A stretch of 64,000 nucleotides of DNA from Cricetomys ansorgei (GCA_026225945.1 JAMJFZ010001133.1:13096001-13160000), one strand, 5' to 3'. Shown: positions 1-11,848, numbered from the stretch's first letter. Translations and numbers: made by a program. The notes: a model not told the origin generated them from the sequence alone.

Positions 1-46
1 GCACAGGCTAGGCAAGCACTTTAGCACTGAGATTCATTGCTAGCTT
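1..46 (-). repeat. ID-type SINE fragment, cut by window edge
   Basis: The sequence matches the antisense of the tRNA-Ala-derived ID core (aggcaagcactttagcactgag). Only the internal promoter part is inside the window. Confidence 0.5.
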
Positions 47-179
47 TCCAAGGACTTAAAACAAAATTAAAACTGTCAGTTATTAGTTTAAAAATTTACA
101 GGTGATTAAACACTGGTAGTGAACAATGTAGGTGAAAGACCAGTTTATCTTTAAGGTCTTTGCCAGCTTTGATTTTACT

Positions 180-560
180 GGTCATAGGTCTCCTTCATTC
201 AGCCAGTAACAACTATTTATTGAGCAGCTGCCAGTGGCAGGCCAGACACTACTCTGGGCATCAGGATGATGCATTGTTGGTTATTCAGGGGTCTCTGCTT
301 TGTGAGACCAATGTACTGGTAGAAAGAGAGAGACAGGCAGTAGGCAACAAATGAGTGGAATGAATCGTGTAAAGGGAATCAAAGAGGTTACAGTCAGGGA
401 AGGCATCACTGAAGCGAAGTATGCCAGCAGAGGCTGAAAGTTCTGGGTCCTCTGTGAGAAAAGCGGTAAAGGCCGAGAGAAAAGCAAGCTCAGAAGCCCA
501 TGGCAGTCAGGAGCCTGGGCATGGGAGGGAAGCAGGTCTGGGTGACTGGAGCCTTGTGAG
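180..560 (-). repeat. LINE-2-like relic (antisense)
   Basis: The order of phrases (a 'tttattgagcagctgccagtggcaggc' type start, then 'gtcagggaaggc' and an 'agcctgggcatgggaggg' stretch) follows the antisense L2 3' region seen across mammals. It is strongly diverged. Family assignment is from memory. Confidence 0.45.
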
Positions 561-659
561 AGGGACTAATGAGATGGGAGTGTTTCCTGGGAGCTGAGCA
601 GGAGCAGAGCTCAGCGCTTCCTGATGTTGTGAGGCTTCGAACAGAGGAGTCTGGTGATC

Positions 660-740
660 TGACTCCTTCTTTTGTTTGTTTTGGGGCGGAGCCATTCTGT
701 GTAACCCAAGCTGCCCTTGAACTCTGCATCTTCCTGCTTC
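660..740 (-). repeat. B1 SINE fragment
   Basis: The antisense B1 core is recognisable (cattctgtgtaacccaagctgcccttgaact) but degraded and incomplete. Confidence 0.55.
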
Positions 741-857
741 ATTCTCTCTCCTGGTGGGGTCACCTAGCTCTGTTCTGACTTTAATGGGTCGTTCAGGCTG
801 CTAAGTGGAGAAAAGGTACGCTGCAGGTGATGTGGAAAGGCTGGTAAGAAGCTGTTG

Positions 858-1065
858 CAGGGGCTGGAGAGGTGGCTCAGGGGTTAAGAGCACTAGCAGT
901 TCCTACAGAGGACCTGGGTTCAGTTCCCAACACCCACATGGCAGCTCACAGTCATCTGCAGCTCCAGTTCTAGGGACTCAGGCACTATACACACATGGCA
1001 CATAGACATACAAGCAGGCAGAACACCCAAACACATAAAATAAAATGATAAAAAGTTTTAAAAAA
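858..1065 (+). repeat. B2 SINE with target duplication
   Basis: A full tRNA-derived B2 head (ggggctggagaggtggctca, then gttaagagcact and gacctgggttcagttcccaa) is followed by the B2 body and an A-rich tail. It is flanked by a near-perfect duplication, aagctgttgcag before and aagctattgcag after, which marks the insertion. Confidence 0.9.
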
Positions 1066-2003
1066 TTAAAGCTATTGCAGAATCCAGGTGGGAGATGATG
1101 ATTGCTTCTACCAGGAAAGCACCAGCGGAGTTGTGACAAGTATAGGATTCCCAGTTTGATGTGGAAGTGAGGAAAGAGAGCGAGATGTGATTTGAGTTGC
1201 CTTCCTCGGGATGGAGAAGATGCAGGTGGGGGAGGTGTGCCTATACGGCTGAGCGTCCAGTGTAAGCTACAGCAGCTGTCGGTGTCAATCACATTCACAG
1301 GAAGATACTGAGGTTGTAGAGAGACTGAAGAGTCTGTCTGGAGAGAGTGGTCAGAGCTGGGGATGTAAATTGGGAATGGTACTTACTTAGGTGGTACTTA
1401 ACTCTGTGTGTTTGGATGGAACCACAGGTTTGAGTTTAAGCACAGAGGGCTGGGATTATGGACCTGAGCCCCAGATTCAATGTTAGAGTAAGGGGAGAGA
1501 GAGGTAGCCATCAAGCAACCTGAGAAAGGCCAATCAGTGTAAAGACCCACTATAGATGGAGCTACACATTTAGAAAGATAATTTACCTATTGCTGTGTAA
1601 GTGGGTACATGTATGGTTGAAATTTTATGTCTCTGCTAGTTTATTTATTTTTTTTTTTTTTTTCAAAAAAAAATCTTGGGTGGTAAAGGAGTTAGACGCA
1701 GCCATGTCTGGCTGGCTGTATGTGAGCTGAGATATATGAATATAATCGACTCAGAATATTATAAGAGGTCATTGGGAGCTTCTGTGGCTCGGTTGTGCAG
1801 TTCTCAAGTGTAAATTTTTCAGGTGAAAAGGTCACATTGAAAGTCAGAGGGTTTGAGGCTCTTGCAGAAGTTTGTGGGGAAAATCAGAAATGGAGGAATC
1901 AGAGAGGAAGGAGACCTGGGGAGGAGGCAACTGCCAGGAGGGAACACGATCTCATAGGGGTTGGTGATCATGACTGACCAGGCATGGTGGTTTTCAGCTG
2001 ATG

Positions 2004-2050
<47 letters not shown>
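2004..2050. repeat. (TAA)n microsatellite
   Basis: About 15 uninterrupted TAA/ATA units, next to an antisense B2-type SINE and probably grown from its A-rich tail. Confidence 0.95.
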
Positions 2051-2052
<2 letters not shown>

Positions 2053-2054
2053 TG

Positions 2055-2255
2055 GACTTATTTTTTATGTGTATGAGTATTTGCCTGCATGTATGTCTGT
2101 GTACTATGAGCATCAGTGCCCCCTGAGGCCAGAAGAGGGCACTTGAGTTACAGATGGTTGTCAGCTGCCATGTAGATGCTGGGAACTGAACCTGGGTCCT
2201 CTGCAAGAGCCTCCAGTGCTCTTAATCACCAAGGCTTATCTCCAGCTCCCGTGCT
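2055..2255 (-). repeat. B2/B3-type SINE
   Basis: Antisense tRNA-derived SINE. The typical 'tttatgtgtatgagtatttgcctgcatgtatgtctgtgtac' body leads into 'gggaactgaacctgggtcctctgcaagag' and ends 'tctccagct'. Its tail borders the TAA microsatellite. Confidence 0.85.
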
Positions 2256-2386
2256 GAAGTTTGTAAACAATTCTGGAGGATCATGGTTATCAGTAACAAA
2301 CATAATTTGAAATCTCCCCTTAAATAACTTTCCACTAATGGATAACATAATAGAGATAAATGTGAATATCTGTCATCTCTGGATTC

Positions 2387-2387
<1 letters not shown>

Positions 2388-2441
<54 letters not shown>

Positions 2442-2620
2442 CTTGTTTATCTATTATCTATATATTACCTATCTATAGCTCTAATCTATCATCTACTACC
2501 TATATATCATCTATATATCTACTACCTGTCATCTATCTACAACCTATCTATAATGTATCCATTTCTATCATCTATGTATGTATCTATCTATCTCCTGCCA
2601 CCTATCTATCTGTTATTTTA
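2388..2620. repeat. (TATC)n microsatellite with decayed flank
   Basis: A clean tetranucleotide block of about 13 TATC units (2388-2441) continues into interrupted TATC, TACC and TATA units to about 2620. The graded decay suggests an old expanded array. Confidence 0.9.
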
Positions 2621-2955
2621 GTAACTGTCTCTCCTATCAGTGAAGATAAATGAGAAATTTCTGAGTGAGCCTGAAATAGAAGAGAAACATCTAAGCCGAC
2701 ATTTAGCCCTAAAAACCAAGAGTTACTGATCTTTGTAACTTTCAGATCCAATCTCTGGTCTTTAGTGAAGTTTTGTGCAGACACAGGCTTCCACATGCAG
2801 AGTGGAACATGAGGTCGAGTCCTTTCCCTTACAAAGGAGAGAAGGCTTGCCAGCCATCTCCCATGTGATGTGTGGAGCCCCAGACCACCACTAAATAGGT
2901 GTCTACCTGTAAGGGAGCTAACAGAGAACACTCTGACTGACCTGGGCCCCTCTGA

Positions 2956-3219
<264 letters not shown>

Positions 3220-3563
3220 CAGTCATATCGTCAGTTACATTTCCTCAGATAGATTCGGGCAGTGGCTTCTATCATTGCATCTGCAGCTAATGGAAGTTTT
3301 TGGATGCAGATATAAATGCATATAATGTATAGTATTCATATTTTTACCACTATTTGTTTTGTGCTACCTAGTGAACCTGGGGCTAGTGGTGTGTGGTTGA
3401 AGAAGACTGTTTTCCAGACCAATGCTACAATTATAAGCCATGTCTTTTGTGAGAGGGGAAACAGAATGTGAAGGGCACTGGCATAGTCCAAGGCCACTTC
3501 TGTCAGCTTGTTATTATACAGAATTATAATGAAAACACAAAGCTGCTTACATAGTTAAAATAG

Positions 3564-3704
3564 CAGGAGGAGGAGGAGGAGGAGAAGGAAGAAGAAGAAG
3601 AAGAAGGAGGAGGAAGAGGAGGAGAAGGAAGAAGAAGAAGAAGGAGGAGGAGGAGGGGGAGGAGGGGGAGGAGGGGGAAGAAGAGGAGGAGGAGAAGGAG
3701 GAAA
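3564..3704. repeat. (GGA/GAA)n polypurine tract
   Basis: About 140 bases of almost pure purine on this strand, with alternating GGA and GAA blocks. The segment with the GAA run is present twice (about 3566-3610 and 3615-3655). Tracts with this mirror symmetry can form intramolecular triplex (H-DNA). It lies inside the presumed Smad9 3' UTR. Confidence 0.95.
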
Positions 3705-4484
3705 CAAAAGAAAAAGAACAGGTTTAGGAGCACTAGAGCAAAACCAATCAAACTTGCATAGTTTAAAAGATCTCACTTTCAGTGTGAATAGCAAGAAAGA
3801 AAAATCAAGTTTATTCAGTGATTGGTGAGATAAGCCACAGAAACTTCATCTCTGAAGTTGAAATATGCGTAGCCAGGTACTATGCTGATGTCAATGGTAC
3901 GTTTAAACAGATTTAAACTGTGATTGGAAAGGGAGAAACTGTGAAGCTTAGAGTCATTTTGCCTCAATCTACCACTGTTTTTTTTAAGGGAAGACAGCCT
4001 GAGATGAGCCATAACCTTAAGCGACAGGGTTAGTCCAGAATTCAGTTCCAGGAGCACAGGAGACTCCTGCTTCCACTCTTGAAGTCAGGTTCCATCTTCC
4101 AGTTCCTCCTGTCAGGTGACCTCCAGATGGCTGTGTCTGTCCTGCATATACTGAGCGCAGGCGCTGTGCAGAGATGAAACGGTAGCACCTGCTACCTGCA
4201 CTTTTGAACATGTCTCCAAGGCAGGTCACCCTTTTGCCATGTGTTTCCTCCTGGTGACAAATATCAGTCAGTTTCAGATGGTCAAAACATCAGCAAAGCC
4301 TTGAGGAAAATCCAGAGGCACCGTTGCATCATGTTTATGTGTTACTCAGCCTGGCACCCGTATTGATTATTAACTGGTTACATCCGACAGTCTCCTCTAA
4401 AGTTATGAAACACCTAGCTTTAACTTACCAAGTGAAGTGGGAATATTTCATATGCCCTACATTTCTGAGGAACCAGTGGTATTG

Positions 4485-4490
4485 AATAAA
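4485..4490 (+). terminator. Smad9: Candidate proximal poly(A) signal, Smad9
   Basis: An AATAAA hexamer on the Smad9 strand, 1.27 kb after the stop codon. Use is not proven; a GT/T-rich stretch follows from about 4520. Confidence 0.4.
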
Positions 4491-4814
4491 GCATCTTTAA
4501 AAATATCTTATGTATATGTACATATACATGCATATATTTGTGTGCATGTATTATTAAAGCCTGTTGTTTTCTTCTTTGGATGACAAAGGGAAATTTCCTC
4601 TAGACTTCAAGGTGCGTGCCACTTGCTAGCTACCCCGTTGTTTGTAAGTTGACTTTACGCCCTCTAGGAAGCTCATTGTTGAAGACGGCATTTATGCTTG
4701 TTAAGAATAGAACTTCCATATTCTGAGCTTCCTTCACGTAATCCATTCTGCCTAGCGTCGATGCGCATGCATTTGTTGTTTCCATTCAATTGTACTTAAG
4801 ATAGAAATGATCAT

Positions 4815-4980
4815 GTGCTCTGGCGGTGGTGGCACATGCCTTCAATCCCAGCACTTGGGAGGGCAGAGGCAGGTGGATCTCTGTGAGTTTGAGGCCAGCC
4901 TAGGACAGCTAGAGTTACAACAGAGAAACCCTGCCTTGAGAAACCAAAAACCAAAACAAAACAAAAAGCAAACAAAAAAG
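4815..4980 (+). repeat. B1 SINE with target duplication
   Basis: B1 with the usual head (ctggcggtggtggcacatgcc), A/B box core and A-rich tail. About 20 bases are missing between 'gccagcct' and 'aggacagc'. The flanks agaaatgatcatgt and agaaatgaccatgt are the target duplication. It carries the gttacaacagagaaacc variant shared by other B1 copies in this window. Confidence 0.92.
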
Positions 4981-5099
4981 AAATGACCATGTCACACAGC
5001 GCCTACTGTATCTATAAAACCTATTACACATACCAGGGAATACTTAGTATGTCTTACATCAAAGCCCAGGAACCCACTTAGAGTATAGAAAAAGTCAAA

Positions 5100-5230
5100 C
5101 TCATTGGTTCATTAAGTCTGTCTTGTGCATTTGTGTCAGTCAGGTGCTGTGGAATCAAATGTAATTTAGGGTCAGTCCCACCTCCATGGAGCTGTGAATC
5201 TAACAGTAAACCATTGCACAGACACCCAGT
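5100..5230 (-). repeat. LINE-2-like fragment
   Basis: Weak antisense L2 phrasing (tccatggagctgtgaatctaacagtaaacc). Highly diverged. Confidence 0.35.
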
Positions 5231-5514
5231 CTCAGAACTTTAAAAACCCACACATGAGAATTTTCTTTGGCTTGAAAAAACAACAGAACTGAGTTCTTAA
5301 TTATCACTATATTGAAATTTTATGTCTCCTCAGAACAATTTGCGTAAGTGCTACTTTCATTTCTAGCGAGCCCAGCTACTTGCATCCCTACGTTTCTGGT
5401 AATTCTCCCAGCTTCTTCCTTGGACAAATCACTCAGTTGGCAGATCTTTTCTGAGTACCTGTTCAAGAACACAAAGCATTTTTTCCAGAGTTCTCACAGC
5501 CCTCCTGATCTCTT

Positions 5515-5580
5515 CTACATAGTGAGTTTCAGGACAGGTGGTTACCGCTGCGAGACCCTGTCTCACAAAACAAAACTGAT
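5515..5580 (+). repeat. B1 SINE 3' fragment
   Basis: The B1 tail end is recognisable (ctacatagtgagtttcaggacag, then gagaccctgtctcacaaaac), with the 5' half missing. Confidence 0.55.
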
Positions 5581-5639
5581 TACTTGGATCTCCCTCAGTA
5601 TTAAGAAATCAGACAAAATATCAAAGTGTTCCTGATTTG

Positions 5640-7950
5640 AGAAAGGAATCATGACATAGGTGCATATATGTCATCAGAGAATTTAGCATTAAAGAGATGT
5701 AAGTCCTCTGCTCATGTAACAGTCACATTTTAATCAGTTTTATTTCTTGGACTGCTAAGAGATCTAAAAAAAATCATAATGTAATACTTGATTTCAGACT
5801 TCCCTGGCCATTTGGCATGCCTTCCATGAAACAGACAGCAAAAATATATTGCATAGTGCTGATTCACAGGATGAAGAGGAAAGTGGGCAGGCCAGGCCTT
5901 AAACACAAGCTGGCTGAAGTTGCCCTGGGCACAGTCATGCAATGGAGAACTGGACCAGTTTGGCCTGCCCACAAGACCCAGGATGTTTATCGCTGTGTTC
6001 AGGTTAGTATTTGTGTGAATCTTAACAAAATAAAACACGATCAGTTTGTTTCAGCTAGATGAAAATGTTAACAGCGGTTTCAGAACCAAAAAGATGTACC
6101 TTTTAACATGCATTACTTAGGTGTTTTGTTGGACAGTCAGCAAAAGTGGCAAAAGATCTAGCATTTAGAATCCTCTTCTCATTGTCTTCTAAGGCTTGAG
6201 TTATCCCCATAACAACAGAAGGAACAGTTGACAAAAGAATTTTATAAACATTGCCTGCTGGACTTCAAGCTTATGCTTAACTCTGAATGTGTCCCAGATA
6301 TTTGGTGTATATATTTAATAAAGCAGAATATACTGTGTACTCCACATCATTTTACCTGCTAGGATTCAAAAGCCTAACTGTACAAGGGTAGGTAATCCTC
6401 ACATATGTTAAAAGTTCAAGTGAATATGAAACACACCACCAAAAGAAGCCTTTGATTCTAGTGGCTTTGCCTTCTGCCCCAAAATGCATGTACACCGTCA
6501 TCTGGCTGTTTATGATAGACCATACTGTACAGATACATCTTATGCTCATTTTTCTTTCAAACTTTAGGAAATAATTCTATGCATATGATCTGTGGCTCCT
6601 TAAGATGCTTAATTATAAGCTTGGAAAATGAGATTTTAAAGAATTCTTCATGCTGTAAAAACTTTGGTGGCACTTTTTTTTTTTTTCCAAACATCTTGGA
6701 CCAATTGGCATTAAGTGTGGAATTTTAAGGACACTTTTCAGAACTTTTAGAGGTGTTTAGCAGCTGCTCCCTAGAGTAGAAACAGGCCACAGCTACATAA
6801 ACCCTTTGTAAGGTAAAGTTATTGGAAATAAGAAAGTGAATTTAATATACATTGTCAGTTGAACATCATACCTTAACAACTCAGCACCAAGCATGTTAGT
6901 TGAAGAACATATATATATTAAGATTAGCATGATACTTAAAACACCTGGATATGTAAGGAAAACTTTTACTAAAAATCATTAATTTTTTATATGCCATGAA
7001 ATATGTGTAATTGATTACAATGTTTTCTAAGAGACATTTGTGAAACTGCAGGTGACTACAAAGTGTTCAAAAGCTGTTTCCCTTGCCCCAAGCTGGCCCA
7101 TGGTTTATACGCTTTACAGCCACAAGCTGGTTGGGTTTCAGAATAACTTGGTAAGGGGCAGAGGCTACACAATGTACAATCAGTATTATCTGTCCTAGAA
7201 TACTTGGGGATGCCTTTTTTAGCTTGTCATTTAGGGGTTCAGTAAACAACACAAACAAAAAAACAAGTGATTGTAGATAGGTCATACATGGAGTCTGCTA
7301 AGTTGAGCCCTCCCACCTTGTTGCTGGAAAAAATTGTAGCATAAGGCAGTATTATTTAAGAGTTCTGAATGCCACAAGCCTGAAATTAGTCTCCCTGTGC
7401 CAGTGTCAAGGTGCTGGCATGGCTGATTCTGGAGGTGCTAGAAGAAAAGCCATTTTTCCCCCCTATGTCATAGGGGCTGGCTGCATTTCCCTTTCCCTGA
7501 AGCCTCCAGCATCCTGCTCCCATCCATCAGCACATCTACTTCTTGCAGGGTTAAGAGTTGTTGTTAAGACTGTGTTGTCTTCACTGTCTTCTCAGGTCGA
7601 GTTCACCAGTTTTAAAGTTTGCCATCCAGTGAAGTGTACCAGTTACTCACTGTAACATACATATTGACTAGACTACCTAAACACTACGGCCTTCAACCCT
7701 AAGCCATTAGAGACTGCTTACCAACTGACAGATCTACAGGGTGGTTTTGCATATCTAAGTGGGCTTAGCTGGCTTATGTGGGCATCAGACTTACCCCTCA
7801 GGGAATGGATAGCTTATGACACATGGTCTCACTGACATATGTCAGTTTATCAGATGGTACAACAGAGATCAGACCATGTACCTTTGGTTTATGTCAGATT
7901 TACTGTGCAGGATAGGCTGGGCTTGTTCCCAAGGTAATAGGGAAGGGGTC
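5640..7950. other. Mostly unique sequence between the convergent genes
   Basis: No SINE or LINE match that I can name and no exon. It contains the distal candidate Smad9 poly(A) signal at 6317 and a T-run near 6665. Open frames here (for example 5817-6062) have no recognisable protein features. Low repeat content next to a gene end is compatible with UTR or conserved flank. Confidence 0.5.
6317..6322 (+). terminator. Smad9: Candidate distal poly(A) signal, Smad9
   Basis: An AATAAAG signal on the Smad9 strand about 3.1 kb downstream of the stop codon. It would give a UTR length closer to that known for SMAD9 in other mammals. Inferred. Confidence 0.4.
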
Positions 7951-7954
7951 TTAG

Positions 7955-8110
7955 GAAAGGGTTTCTATTGCTGTAGCAAAACACCATGACCAAAAAGTAA
8001 GTTGGAAAAGAAAGGGTTTATTTGGCTTACATTTGGGCAGAATCATAGCAATCTGGGTCATGTGTGGCTCAGGGGTTGCAGAGTAGACGGTCCCACAAGT
8101 CTAGAGAAAC
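7955..8110 (+). repeat. Rodent dispersed repeat ('gctgtagcaaaacaccatgac' type)
   Basis: The opening 'tttctattgctgtagcaaaacaccatgacc' is a phrase found in many rodent repeats. Similar copies start at about 28885 and 47530 in this window. I am unsure of the family name. Confidence 0.5.
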
Positions 8111-8304
8111 AAGAAAGCTCCCAATACTGTAAGTACAGTACAAATAGTAAGTGAATTCCTCAATAGCCAGTGTGAAGCAACTAAAGAAATAAGTACAACA
8201 GACAACTCAAAGGTCAAAAGACTTTAATGATCATTTTGGCAAAAGGGTCTTTTTCAGAAATACAAGTATAAAACACAAAATGAAGGGAAACATTCTTTTC
8301 CCAG

Positions 8305-8398
8305 TATTTTCTGTGGTGGTGGCGGTGCTGAGGATTGAACCTGGGGCCTTGCACATGTTAGGCAAGTGCTCTAAGGCTAAGCTGCATCCTCAGTCCTG
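8305..8398 (-). repeat. ID-type SINE
   Basis: Antisense ID/tRNA-Ala-like core (tgctgaggattgaacctggggccttgcacatgttaggcaagtgct) ending in 'cctcagtcct'. It lies in the presumed Rfxap 3' UTR. Confidence 0.75.
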
Positions 8399-9370
8399 TG
8401 AGTACTTATTATAATAGCTATAAGTTTAATATCATACACATTTCAGAGCTTAGGAATCAACCAACCAACACATTTCTGCAGAGTTTACTTTGAGACATAT
8501 TTATTAACCTACTTTTAAATATACTCTCTTGCCATTTGATTCCGTATTTTATGGCATTTTTGCCCTTTTAAAGTTTTCCTAGGAGAAAGTTAAAAAAAAA
8601 AAAAATTTACCCAGATAATCTACCTTTCTTAGGAATAAGTGTTATTAAAAAAAGTAGTACAATTCTGAAAAGCACTGAACAAAATGCTGAGTGTTACTCT
8701 ATTATCAGGGTCTCCTTTATGAAGAACATTGAGAATGAATATAAGAAAACCAATTCCATTCTGGCCTTGGTGGGCTGAGTATATCTAAACTGTTCACAAA
8801 TTCATTTCAGGAGATGATCTGCTTTAAAGGACAGCGACACTATAATGCACTCTCTAGTTTTAGGCGAAAAGAGATCAGTGACCACTTTCCTCACAGGTAT
8901 AAGCATGCTTAGCTCTCACAGCTCCAGTCTTAGCTATAAAGAAAGGTGATTACAAGAACCTGACCTTAGTGCTCCAACCTCAAGTTATCACAACAGCCGA
9001 GGAACACTAACAGCAAGGTTGTGTGGGAATATAGACACCACAGAAAATTCAGTATTCTTGGCCCCTCACTACAGTCTAGCTATGTTCAAGGTCACAATGA
9101 CAACCCAAAACACCTTTCCTTCCAGATGCTTCCTCATGAGAATCATGGTACTAGGTGACTTAAGATTCTTATAACTTCCACAGAAAGTAACTGTCTCATC
9201 AGCTTCAGTAAACTCGACTGAAGAAAAACATTAAAATCTGTAAGGGTGATTTTTTCAAACTCATAGAGATCTGAAAAGAATTGGATGCAAAAATGCAATA
9301 CTTATTTATCCCCAAATGCACATGTGCACATTTACAGGAAAATATTTTTTCTATGAGCCTCTCTCTACCT

Positions 9371-9427
9371 CTTTTTTGAGAAAGGAGCTTGCTATGTAGC
9401 CCAGGCTGGCTTTGAACTTCGGACCCT
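9371..9427 (-). repeat. B1 SINE fragment
   Basis: Antisense B1 left half (ttgagaaaggagcttgctatgtagcccaggctggctttgaact). It is followed by a short local duplication of agttcaggggtcc at about 9436 and 9461. Confidence 0.6.
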
Positions 9428-9575
9428 GTTGGCTCAGTTCAGGGGTCCTAACCCCTCCTAAGTTCAGGGGTCCAGGTGTGGACCACAAATACCTGACTAT
9501 CAGGATGTCTTCTTTATTATGAAGTACATCCATCCATTACAGTGAGATAAACCACATGAGGAGTCCATAAGCCTT

Positions 9576-9686
9576 TCACACTGGTGCCCCTGGAAACTGC
9601 TGTTGTCTTTGCTCCAAAACCTGTTGATTTAATAGCTGCTGCTGCTTCTGTAAAAACTGGACAACTTCTGGACTTCTTAGTAAGGA
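9576..9686 (-). CDS. Rfxap: Rfxap exon 3 (C-terminal coding exon)
   Basis: Encodes the last 36 residues of RFXAP and TGA. Read on the - strand it starts SLLRSPEVVQFLQKQQQLL and ends in a glutamine-rich tail FPGAPV. This is the conserved C-terminal helix and Q-rich segment through which RFXAP assembles with RFX5 and RFXANK. An acceptor AG (9687-9688) precedes the first codon and the exon is in phase 0, consistent with exon 2. No disruption is seen. Confidence 0.95.
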   Translation of the reverse strand, partial: SLLRSPEVVQFLQKQQQLLNQQVLEQRQQQFPGAPV

Positions 9687-10480
9687 CTCAAAGAGAAAAG
9701 AGAGAAAAAGGATTATTAATTGAATTATCTATTTTTTGTTTGTTTGAGATCAGGTCTCACACTACAGCCAGGCTAGCTTTGAACTCATAGCAATAGTCCA
9801 GGCCTGGATTTTCCAAGTGTTGGGATGATTCTATGACAAAGTATCAAACACGTTGACCAGTCTTTTCTATCTGTTGTACTTATTTTTCCTATGAACTTTG
9901 TAGTTTAATTTTCAGCATTGTCTTGAGTACAATAAGTTTTTATATTGTCAAGTTTAAAATCTTTTCTTTGTTATTCTTTAATATTATGAAACCTCATTGT
10001 AGAATGAGGTAAAATCCAAACTCATTTTTTAAAAAATTCTAATATGCTAGCAAAAACTTATATAGTCAATATATTATGAGTTAAATTCTTTCTCTCCCTC
10101 AAATTAATACCAAAATACTCCAATACTTACCAAACAATCACTCTTCCTGATCGACTTCTGATAATTTCTATCAGTTTTATACCAGAGACCCTTATTAAAT
10201 ATTAGCAATTATATCTCAATACCATTTAGAGTACTATTCCATATACTGAGTCTGTTTTAAAATCTCATCTTGGTCAGCCAAAGGCTAGAAAAGAAACTGG
10301 GCTCAAGAGATGTTCCTTCAGCTGCACTCCTGGGAGCATCTCCAGTATGTCCAGTGAAGAGGAACCATGCAGTTCTGATGGCCAGTGAACAACTTTTAAA
10401 GTCTTACAAACAGAAAACAGTCCCAATAAAGCACAATTTTTGCTAACAGATCTGCAACTACTTTACAAGAAAACACTTAC
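9687..10480 (-). other. Rfxap: Rfxap intron 2
   Basis: Bounded by a perfect GTAAGT donor at 10480-10475 and an AG acceptor before exon 3. It contains an antisense B1 (about 9715-9835); the rest is AT-rich and unremarkable. Confidence 0.85.
9715..9835 (-). repeat. Old B1 SINE in Rfxap intron 2
   Basis: Antisense B1 (gtttgagatcaggtctcacactacagccaggctagctttgaact, later ccaagtgttgggatgattc), well diverged from the younger copies. Confidence 0.6.
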
Positions 10481-10588
10481 CAGTCTCTTCTGATTTAACA
10501 CTTGTTCTAAAAGTGTAGGCCTTGCAGGGCGGTCCCCAAAAGATCCTGTTCTTTGTTTGACGATGGAGAGTATGTTGTCTGTACTTTC
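10481..10588 (-). CDS. Rfxap: Rfxap exon 2
   Basis: A 108-base, phase-0 exon encoding 36 residues, from ESTDNILSIVKQRTGSFGD to LLEQVLNQKRL. This block is almost invariant in mammalian RFXAP. The acceptor (cccag) lies at 10589-10593 and the donor is GTAAGT. Flanking exons are in frame with it. Confidence 0.96.
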
Positions 10589-11319
10589 CTGGGATCAATG
10601 ACAGAACATTTAACACAGTATTGTAATACACAACAGCAGGTAAAATGTCAGTGAAAATGAACATGTATGGTTTTCGTCCTTTTGTTCAGTTTCTGTGAAA
10701 CTTTAGGAAAGTCTCCTGGTGAGACACAGAGTACTGGCAATTAATTCTAAGTAAAATTCCCTGCAGGCTTTCAACCTGGGTTCTTTATAGTCTCCTGTAC
10801 GGTCTCAAATTGAAGATACTGGCCAGAGAGGAAGTTACCTGTGAGCTGTTTCTAGTATTTCTAAAGAATGCCGAGTGAAACCAAAATCTCTTCATACATG
10901 AACAATCTAAGCCAAAACAGTCTGCTGCTTGCTTTGGGGCAAAATAAATAACTCAGAGGCAATCTATTGCTAATGAGATACTAGAGTCACACCTGATTCA
11001 CACCCCCAAGAAAGGAAGGACAGTAAAATACTGCTTACAGAAGCAAATAATACAGCTGTTAGAGTAAACTGGAAGGGGCTAGAAATCACAGGTATGAATC
11101 ACCGAGAGAGAAAACAGGCAAGTTCTGCAATAGCAACCTTACCCTGAGACACCAAAAGCCATTCAAATTAGCAGTGCTTATTCCCAAGCATGAAAGAATC
11201 TAGGTACTTAGTTTAAATAGTTAAATATTTCCCCCCCACATAACAGAATGTTGCTGAAGTGGAATGTTCTGCTCCTAATAAAACCACAACATGACAATGA
11301 AAATTGGGAGAGATTTGGT

Positions 11320-11395
11320 TAGGGGTTGAATCTAGGGCCTTGCACATGCAAAGAACTTGCTGTAGTTAAACAAAATGCTTTACCACAAGGCCATG
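11320..11395 (-). repeat. ID-type SINE, degraded
   Basis: Antisense ID core (ggttgaatctagggccttgcacatgcaaag) followed by a diverged half. Confidence 0.5.
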
Positions 11396-11805
11396 TCTTA
11401 CATGAATTTAGAGTGTTATGTGTATTTGGAAGCCCCCCCCCCCCCCGGCATTCATTATGAGATGGTTAGAAACTTGTTATAAAAATGTTCCATATGTACA
11501 TGCGTTAGGCCTCAAAATATGAAAAACTATTAAAAGATACTAATATCACAGAAAGCAAGGACCATTTCTTCCTCTGACTCTCCCCAGAGTTACCCTTATT
11601 AATAGGACTGCTTGGTTTATGTGCACAGTACCTGGAATGCTAGAAATGACTCAACTGTAGAGAACTAATGTGCTCACAACCCCAGAGTTAGCACGGTGTA
11701 GGTGTAGGATGTTAATACCACAAAAATCAAAGACACTCTTTGTAGAAATAATTTTGAATCCATTATGTTAGAATCCAGAATGTTAGAATTTCCCTTTCAA
11801 AAGGA

Positions 11806-11807
<2 letters not shown>

Positions 11808-11846
<39 letters not shown>

Positions 11847-11848
11847 AT
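11808..11848. repeat. (CT)n(GT)n compound microsatellite
   Basis: A CT run passes directly into a GT run, inside Rfxap intron 1 about 600 bases from exon 1. Confidence 0.95.

Larger units (their letters stand above)
3220..6340 (+). other. Smad9: Smad9 3' UTR (extent inferred)
   Basis: The sequence after the stop codon has no further coding signal. Two AATAAA signals on this strand could end the transcript: 4485-4490 (about 1.3 kb UTR) and 6317-6322 (about 3.1 kb). Both are followed by mainly non-repetitive sequence. SMAD9 transcripts in other mammals have long UTRs, which favours the distal site, but the choice is inferred. The stretch carries a purine microsatellite and one B1; nothing else is recognised between 3705 and 4815. 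Confidence 0.5.
8205..9575 (-). other. Rfxap: Rfxap 3' UTR (end inferred)
   Basis: The sequence downstream of the Rfxap stop codon on the - strand. An ATTAAA signal (plus-strand tttaat, 8222-8227) in a context resembling a mammalian mRNA 3' end suggests cleavage near 8205. Other reverse-strand AATAAA matches occur near 8500 and 9511, so alternative ends are possible. The UTR includes an ID fragment (8305-8398) and a B1 fragment (9371-9427). Confidence 0.45.

Noticed and set aside
1961..2206. Poly-Asn and poly-Ile frames
   Set aside because: Translation of the TAA microsatellite.
2400..2620. Possible CRISPR-like array
   Set aside because: It is a tetranucleotide microsatellite without spacers, in a mammalian genome.
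3524..3794. Proline, serine and leucine-rich frames
   Set aside because: Translations of the GGA/GAA tract.
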